Shown here one piece after another: positions 58,399-64,000 of a stretch of 64,000 nucleotides of DNA. The translations under genes and the position numbers were made by a program. Numbering within the stretch: position 1 is the stretch's first letter; the number at the start of each line of letters is the position of its first letter. The DNA is taken from NCBI GenBank assembly GCA_014058105.1, contig JACGCM010000655.1:921001-985000 (forward strand), in the 5' to 3' direction. The notes under the pieces are model-generated. The model did no database searches. It saw only the letters and a list, made by a program, of their open reading frames with translations, and was not told the DNA's origin. This DNA is from Kingdonia uniflora. Its lineage: Eukaryota; Streptophyta; Magnoliopsida; Ranunculales; Circaeasteraceae.

Positions 58399-61300
58399 GC
58401 TAGGATCCTTGTATGAATGAGCTTCTCTTTGCCTTCCCTTCTCCTAACTCAATACCTTCATTTTGCTACCTTTCCCCGTACGCAAGTCTCCATGATTCTG
58501 GCTTGTTGCGCTAATCCACTAGTAGGGATAGGCCTTACGCTATCCTAATCCGACGCTGTTTTTTTTTTTTGACTCAAGCGCGTGAAAGTCGGAAAGAAGA
58601 GGATCGCCTAGGGCAAGACTAGGTGTGAGATCCTAGGGTTTTTTTAGGCACGTAGTTTGAAAGCAACCCGCACAAGTCACACCAAGTCAAAGAGTCGCCA
58701 AGCAAGAAATCACTCTAAAGCCAAGACGTGCCTGACTCTTTTAAAAAGCTCAAGGATCCTACCTAGGATCCTTCTAATTAAAGCTTTAACTCGCTTGCTT
58801 TTTAAAATACCATAACTCCTAACCCAGCCTCTAAACTACTCTTTAATACTTGAAACTTGCGTACGGCTTTCTAATCTACTAGCACAAGGATCCTACCTAG
58901 GATCCTTCTAAGGGTGTTTGTATAAAAAAGATATTTGCTGCAGTTTAAAGCTTCCTCCTTAAAAAGCCCAGGAAGAAAGAACTCAGCGTAGTTTAGAAAG
59001 CGCAGCAAGAAATAGTCCACAGCAAGCAAAAATAAAAAACCAGCGTAGTTTAGAAAGCCGCTCGTGAAAGAAGAGTGGCAAGCACAAGCTCGTCTTTCCG
59101 AGAAAGGTAGCGTAGCCTAACTTCTCATCTGTCTTCCGCAACTCATAAGGATCCTCGTACGCAAGTTTTTTTAGCTTCCGCAACTCATAACCGCAAGAAG
59201 GCCTGTAAAAAAAAACCCCCGGACTCTGGCTCCTATCCGGCCTAAGCATCTACGGTCTTTCTAGCGGATAAAGAGATAGCTAACTGGCGATCCAACTACA
59301 GAACTTCCTCCTCTTGCTCACTTTCCTCTTGGTCCTTTCAAGGAAAAGACAGGTGCACCTCCGATGATCCAATGGGGTCCTGGGTCAAGATCTCCCCACA
59401 GGAGCCCCTTTTGAAACCCTAATTTACGTAGGCGCCCTTCGAGTCCTTAATGCTTCTTTTTCTCTAATGCCCATCTCCATCTCTACTAGCGGCTACTCGT
59501 CTATCTTCAGAGCCAGGGGTAGGTCGGTTTGAGGTAGGGTAAGAAGCAGCTCCAAGCTGCCAAGAACTTGCGTACAGCGAAAGAAAAGGTCTTTCTTTAC
59601 TTGCTGGGGAAATCGCGATGGATGAATGCAAGCAAGTCAAAGTAGACTCCAGATAAGGATCCAAGCTTAGCTTCGGGCGCGCTTCTGGAGCTCTAAAGAT
59701 TTCGTAGTGCTTTTCCTGGTGACGCATGTGATTGGCGTAGTTTAGGACTCACATCGGCGAAGTGGCCATGTGCGCGTCGTAGTTTAGAAAGCAAATCCAG
59801 CACCAAGGAAAAAAAGCAAAACGCAAAAGTAACCAGGCAATTCCGGTCTTTTCTTTATTGAACTCTCTGGTCTAATGTCTATTCGAGCTAGATAGATATC
59901 CACGTCCAAAAAAAGGTCGATCCTGCTATTCTTTTCTAATCTGGATGCTCTGTTGCGCTCTTTCTCTAAGAGAAAGGAAGGAAAAAAAAGAGATTGCATT
60001 GCATTGCCATTTTGTTGCTGTTGCCATTGTTGCTCTTGCTCTTGTGTCTATGAATAGAGATAACAGTCCCTACCGCAACGCAAGGAGACCTAAGTCGTTA
60101 GAGCTAGCATTGGAAGTTTGCCAATCTCGGGGAAAAGGCTCTTCAGCCACCAGAAAGCGCCTATGAAAGCCTTGGGACTTGAGGATCCGCCTCCAGCTAC
60201 TGACTTGCAAAAGCTACCCTTTCTGGAATAGGCGAACTTAGGCCCCCCGGTTGCGCGTGAGGAGAGTGGGATGATAACCTAATCATATGAACCCATCACA
60301 CAAACCTATAGGCGTGCGGGTGCGGTCTAGGAACAAGCTCAAGAGCCATCTTGCCTAGTCCTCTCCCAACCGAGCGTCATCCTTTCGTAGCTTGGGGGCT
60401 TTAAGTAGCTTCGGTACCCTCCACTTCGTTAGAGGCCTGCGCCGGACTGCAAGTCCTTTGGTAATGTCTTCCTTTGGTAATCACGCTATGTCACTCAGAC
60501 TCTCTTTGATACGCTATTCGTAAGTCGCATCGAGTAGCTATTGACTTTGGCTCTTGCTAAAGGCGCCCACTAAGAATCAGACAGGCCACCTCCCTTCCTT
60601 TGGTAATGTCTATAGTACGGCTATTTAAAAGGGTTGGCTACGTAGCTCGCTTACGCTCAAGTGTCACCGTGTCAAGCAGTGTCAATGACGTCGTTCACAC
60701 TCTCCAGGAAAACCCTTTGCTTTTAGGCCTCTAGCTACTTTTACAGACATTTCAACGCGGATCGGCGGCGGGTGTCTCATTAGCTCTTGATACGCTATGC
60801 TGCTCTAGCGGCAGGCTCGGAAATGCACAAGGAAGGGCCCTACCTTAGGTTCTGATCTGATAGAGTGCCGTGTTAAAAAAAGAGCGAGTTGCAGGCCTGG
60901 TACACTAGTACGTTCTTCCCTTCGTCAGAGTGACGTAGACTATCGAAGCTAAGCTTACTAACTGACTAAAGACCCGAAGCTAAGAACTGGCTAAAGACCC
61001 GCGGCTAAGCTTAAAAACAACCGGTCCACTAAAAGATATTCTTTGGCAGAGTGACGTAGACACCCTCCCGAAGCGCCGCTTACTAGCTGTGATAGCTTTA
61101 GACCCGCAGCTACTTAAAAACAACCGGTCCCCTAAAACACAAACACACTACTGCTTTAAGAGATTCTTTGGCAGACACGAGGATCCTTGTCTTCTAGAAA
61201 GCGCCATTGCCAGAGAGAAAGCCCACTTTTGCTTTCGTAGTGGGTTTGGACACATAAGCGCTGAGAAAAAGCTAGGAAACCCCAGGGCGGCTCTAGGGCT

Positions 61301-64000
61301 CCTTCGCTCATGTGATGGCAGGCCCACAAATAGTATACTAAGGAAAATAGGCTAAAAAAAGTCTAGGATTAGGATACTGTAGAAAAAGAAAATAGGCTAA
61401 AAAAACTAGGATACTAAGGAAAATAGGCGCTAAAAAAACAGCTACATGGAGGTCCAGTTGCAAAGCCAGAAGCTAAGGCGGAATGGGCTGTGCTAAAGCA
61501 AAAGAATAGCCTTACTGTTTTTAAAAGAAAGCAAAAGCAAAAGAATAGCCTACATTGATAGCCGAGTCAATCGCGCCTAGCATTTTAAAGCCCAGCAAAC
61601 GAAGAAATAGGGACCTACACGCAGCGTAGTTTAGAAACCCAATGCCCTAAGTACTTGCGTGCGGCTCTATTTAGAAGAGCTTCTTGTCTTTTCGTTCACC
61701 GTCCTTCTCTAGAATCATCTACTGGCGTTATGAAATCGCTTTAAAAAGAAGTAGGTAGCTTACGTTGTTAGAGGCAGACTTGCGGCGCTACTAGGCCACT
61801 CGTCGAACCTTTCTTGAATCGTTCCCTCTATACCCGGTCAAACCTTTACTTTACTCTTTCGTAGTCATATAGAATCGTGTTGACTAAGTGAGTTGGTGGA
61901 GAACGACGGCCCTTTTTTTCAACCCCTAGCTTTAGCAACTCAATACCTATTCTAGTGGGCACTACGGTAGTTTAGAAAGCTACCTCCTTTTAACACTACA
62001 AAAAGCCCTCTTCTGTTCTGGCTTATGCGCGCTTTGAGTCCTCAGCTCCCGGAGTTGATCGGGGCTACAAGGGTCTATCAGAAGAGAAAAGGAGAACTCA
62101 TTCGTAGGCAAGTCAATAGCGCACTGCAGAAAAGGCCTCACTGCTTAGAGACCCTTTTAAAAACCTAGGCAATCTGTTCAAGAAGCTTGCGCGAAACTAT
62201 TTACTGTGGAGGTTGAAGACGCCAACTCCCGATTCCATAGCGGTCTGTAGTTTAGGAGCGGTCTAAAACACAAACACAGGAGCTAGGTCCTGGCTCTTTT
62301 TATCCACACGTAGCCCCTTCCTTACCGTCGCTTTCCTAAAAAAACCCTGGCTTTTGAGACCTTCTGGAGCAAACTAGACCTTTAGCCACTTGAGCTTTTC
62401 TGATTCAGCCATAGTCTCTACTTATTCCATCACACTAGCTGCGTCGCTATAAGGCACTCCCACTTTGGCATAGCGATCGGAGGGGGAGGTTCGGCTTACG
62501 TTACGTCCGGGAACAAGCACTGCGTGAATAGCAACGAAGAGCACTGCGTGAATAGCAACCTATTATGCGCGATTACCACTAGCAACCTATTATGCGCGAT
62601 TACCACCACGAGCCAGTGTATGCGCGATTACCACTACAAGCAAGAAACCTGCAAGAAAGACAAGTCACCTTTTTGATAAGAGGTTTATAGTCCTGCAAGA
62701 AAGACAAGAAACCTGCAAGAAAGATGAGCCAGTGTATGCGCGATTACCACTATGATCCAGTGACGTGACTAGTAGAGTCGCTATTCCTTTTTTTTAGGGG
62801 GGACGACGAGGCAGGCAAGGTCTATAGACATTGATACGTGGTTCACTCGTTCTAAAAGAAAGGGAGCCTTTGATCAAAAAGCCCCGGCGCCTGGGGGTGT
62901 GCTAAAGCTAGGATAGATGAAAAAGGCAATCGCCAATGTTTAGAGCGAGTGGAGGCTTTGCGCGTTGAATCAATACACAGCGGAAAAGCAAAGGGGCTTT
63001 CACCGCCGGGAGTCAGGTAGCCCAACTTTCAATTGAAGAGCAGCGTCACCGGAGCTAGTCTATGAAAGTAATCTCCTCACTAAGAGGAAAAGGAAAAGCA
63101 AGATCAAGCGTGGATCAACGTTTCACTCAGGGTAAAAGGGGTTGTCTAAATGATTAGGAAGCTGAGTTCACTTCGCTCTTATATAGTCGCTTCTTCAGTC
63201 CTTAGTCCTTTGCTTCCGTTGTCAAAAGCAAGACCCAAAGAAAAGACCAAGACTTGCGTACGGTGAAGTATAGTAGTGTCGCCTATGCCTAGTAGACAAT
63301 GCTTTAGTAGGTAGCTTTAGAGGCAGGTCTATAGTAGTCAGACACGAATAAGCTAAAGACGGGGTGGAGTCAAAGACGAAGAAGCCAAGGGCGCTGGTAA
63401 ATAGAAGCAAGAGTTAGGCCCCTAAACTACGGGAACCGGAACTGCTTAGAGACTTGCGTACGGCTACCTTATTTTTGCTATCACTATAAAAAAGGCTTTA
63501 GACTTCCACTTAACCCTTTTAAACCCCGGCTTTCTTTTAGCACTCGTTTGGCTACCTAGCACTCGTTTGGCTCCTGTTTCTTGCTATATCTAGCTACCCT
63601 AGCGCTCTCTATAGCGATAGCGATTTCTAAACTACGCTCGTCGTCTTTTTTTAGTGGAGTTAAGCGAAAGTTGCGTCAGCACTAGAGCAAAAACACACTA
63701 ACCGTACGCAAGTCTTTTCCTTTTCCGCAGTTTAAGACATAGCTCTGACTCACACCTCCTTTTAAAGCCTTATGGAAAACACCGTACGCAAGTGACGCTC
63801 TTTTCTTTTCTATTAGAGCGAGGTCAGAAAAGAGCAAAAGTTGCGTCAACCTATAGTTTTTTTTAAAACACACTAACCGTACGCAAGTCTTTTCCTTTTT
63901 TTAGGAGCTAGGACGGTGGAACGGTGGATAAGAGCTCAGAAAAGAAAAAAAACAAACTTGCGTACAGTGGTAGTTTAGAAAGCCGCGATTTTTGTTTTTT
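58399..64000. other. Gene-free repeat mosaic
   Basis: No recognisable gene. It contains paired GGATCCTACCTAGGATCCTT (58744 and 58890), AGAGTGACGTAGAC twice (60928 and 61048) with CTAAGCTTA/GACCCG repeats, and AAGGAAAATAGGC-type repeats (61340-61435). An array of CTATTATGCGCGATTACCAC and CTGCAAGAAAGACAAG units lies at 62510-62770. 60240-60400 and 62440-62500 are repeat-poor but show no gene signature. Confidence 0.7.
62510..62770. repeat. Mixed tandem array
   Basis: GCACTGCGTGAATAGCAAC appears twice, TATGCGCGATTACCAC four times and GCAAGAAA(G/C) units several times. Two unit types are interleaved. Confidence 0.88.

Larger units (their letters stand above)
1..64000. repeat. Dispersed 11-mer family CGTACGCAAGT / ACTTGCGTACG
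   Basis: The core CGTACGCAAGT occurs on both strands about twice per kilobase through most of the window, at least on the order of a hundred copies. Examples are 68-78, 13639-13649, 25028-25038, 28400-28410 and 55320-55330. Variants include CGTACGTAAGT and CGCACGCAAGT. It is present in intergenic DNA, in other repeats, in the ccmFC intron and, as ACTTGCGTAC, in ccmFC exon 2. Flanks often repeat too, such as ...GTGAAA, ...GTTAAA and TTTAA.... The copy number estimate is by eye. Confidence 0.95.
1..64000. repeat. Dispersed palindrome family AAGGATCCTT / TAGGATCCTA
   Basis: GGATCC flanked by AA/TA and TT/TA recurs roughly once or more per kilobase, far more than a six-base site would by chance. 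Examples are 5050, 9430, 12608, 17646, 20471-20480, 22089, 42662, 46614-46624 and 58748. It is often fused to GTAGTTTAG (giving GTAGTTTAGGATCCT) or followed by TTGCT. One copy is inside ccmFC exon 1 and another marks an indel in the psaB fragment. Confidence 0.93.
1..64000. repeat. Dispersed family GTAGTTTAG / CTAAACTAC
   Basis: GTAGTTTAG(A/G) and its complement, with the variants GTAGTTTGGA and CCAAACTACAAACTAC, are the most frequent words in the window. They commonly precede AAGCA, GATCCT, AGCATT or ACTTGCGTACG. Many hairpins here form between opposite-strand copies, as at 12626-12700, 26277-26350 and 49281-49334. Confidence 0.93.
1..64000. repeat. Dispersed family CCGTAATGTATATTTT and related GTAATGTCTATAG
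   Basis: The phrase GCCGTAATGTATATTTTAGG, usually followed by CAAC, occurs near 11909, 17345, 43978 and 45955. The reverse form GCCTAAAATATACATTACGG occurs near 22592, 29533 and 42131. A second form, GTAATGTATATAGAA or GTAATGTCTATAG, appears at 29594, 35140, 43940, 53831 and 60607. The constant combination with GTTGC suggests a defined element rather than drift. Confidence 0.85.
1..64000. repeat. Other dispersed words: GACGGTGGATAAG, GCTTTAGCAAC, TCAAGTATTAAAGA, TATTTATAACGG
   Basis: GACGGTGGATAAG and its complement occur near 48, 13661, 15040, 17570, 37437 and 63912. GCTTTAGCAAC or GTTGCTAAAGC occurs near 11640, 42782, 44853, 45891 and 61933. TCAAGTATTAAAGA or its complement occurs near 4849, 6075, 22380, 34548 and 58840. 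TATTTATAACGG or TATTTATAACTCC occurs near 11470, 18987, 45835 and 54433. They assort in different orders along the window. Confidence 0.85.

Noticed and set aside
60435..60500. GGACTGCAAGTCCT, reminiscent of a trnC anticodon arm
   Set aside because: No D arm, T arm or acceptor pairing is found around it.
60890..60925. GCCTGGTACACTAGTACGTT, suggestive of rRNA
   Set aside because: Flanking sequence does not continue as any rRNA region I know.

Overview
This window reads as a stretch of a large, gene-poor plant mitochondrial genome, most likely from a seed plant and plausibly a gymnosperm. The main evidence is one recognisable respiratory-assembly gene, ccmFC, encoded in two exons split by a group II intron. 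The intron begins GTGCGAC and carries a canonical domain V. The exons hold no internal stop codons, so reverse (U-to-C) RNA editing of the fern or hornwort type is not needed. A chimeric fragment of the plastid genes psaA and psaB also fits plant mitochondrial DNA, which commonly captures plastid sequence. The species cannot be named from this sequence alone.

Layout. From 1 to about 20.1 kb there is no recognisable gene, only a mosaic of short dispersed repeats, small tandem arrays and hairpins. ccmFC occupies 20.17-24.28 kb on the + strand (exon 1 20173-21059, intron 21060-23720, exon 2 23721-24276). From 24.3 to 46.5 kb there is again no firm gene. That stretch holds a perfect 53-bp inverted repeat (28.4/29.2 kb) and a diverged inverted duplication (34.2-37.9 kb). 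A degraded psaA-psaB fragment lies at 46.49-46.97 kb on the - strand, beside a perfect 24-bp-arm hairpin. A tRNA-Trp-like remnant is at 54.2 kb (-) and an atp6-like fragment at 58.2-58.4 kb (+). No intact tRNA or rRNA gene was found.

The most unusual property is the repeat landscape. Several short sequence families recur throughout, on both strands and in many combinations. They include CGTACGCAAGT, the palindrome AAGGATCCTT, GTAGTTTAG, CCGTAATGTATATTTT, GACGGTGGATAAG and GCTTTAGCAAC. They are often nested or fused, for example GTAGTTTAGGATCCT and GTAGTTTACTTGCGTACG. They also occur inside genes. A 33-bp composite of these repeats sits in frame in ccmFC exon 1, a CGTACGCAAGT-type copy lies in a diverged part of exon 2, and an AGGATCCT copy marks an indel in the psaB fragment. 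One tandem duplicate at 55.3 kb carries the 11-mer in only one of its two copies. This recalls the short dispersed Bpu elements described from Cycas mitochondria, but the core sequences are different. Most short open frames in the window are by-products of these repeats, which translate as recurring LRT, VRK, YAS or RTQV strings.
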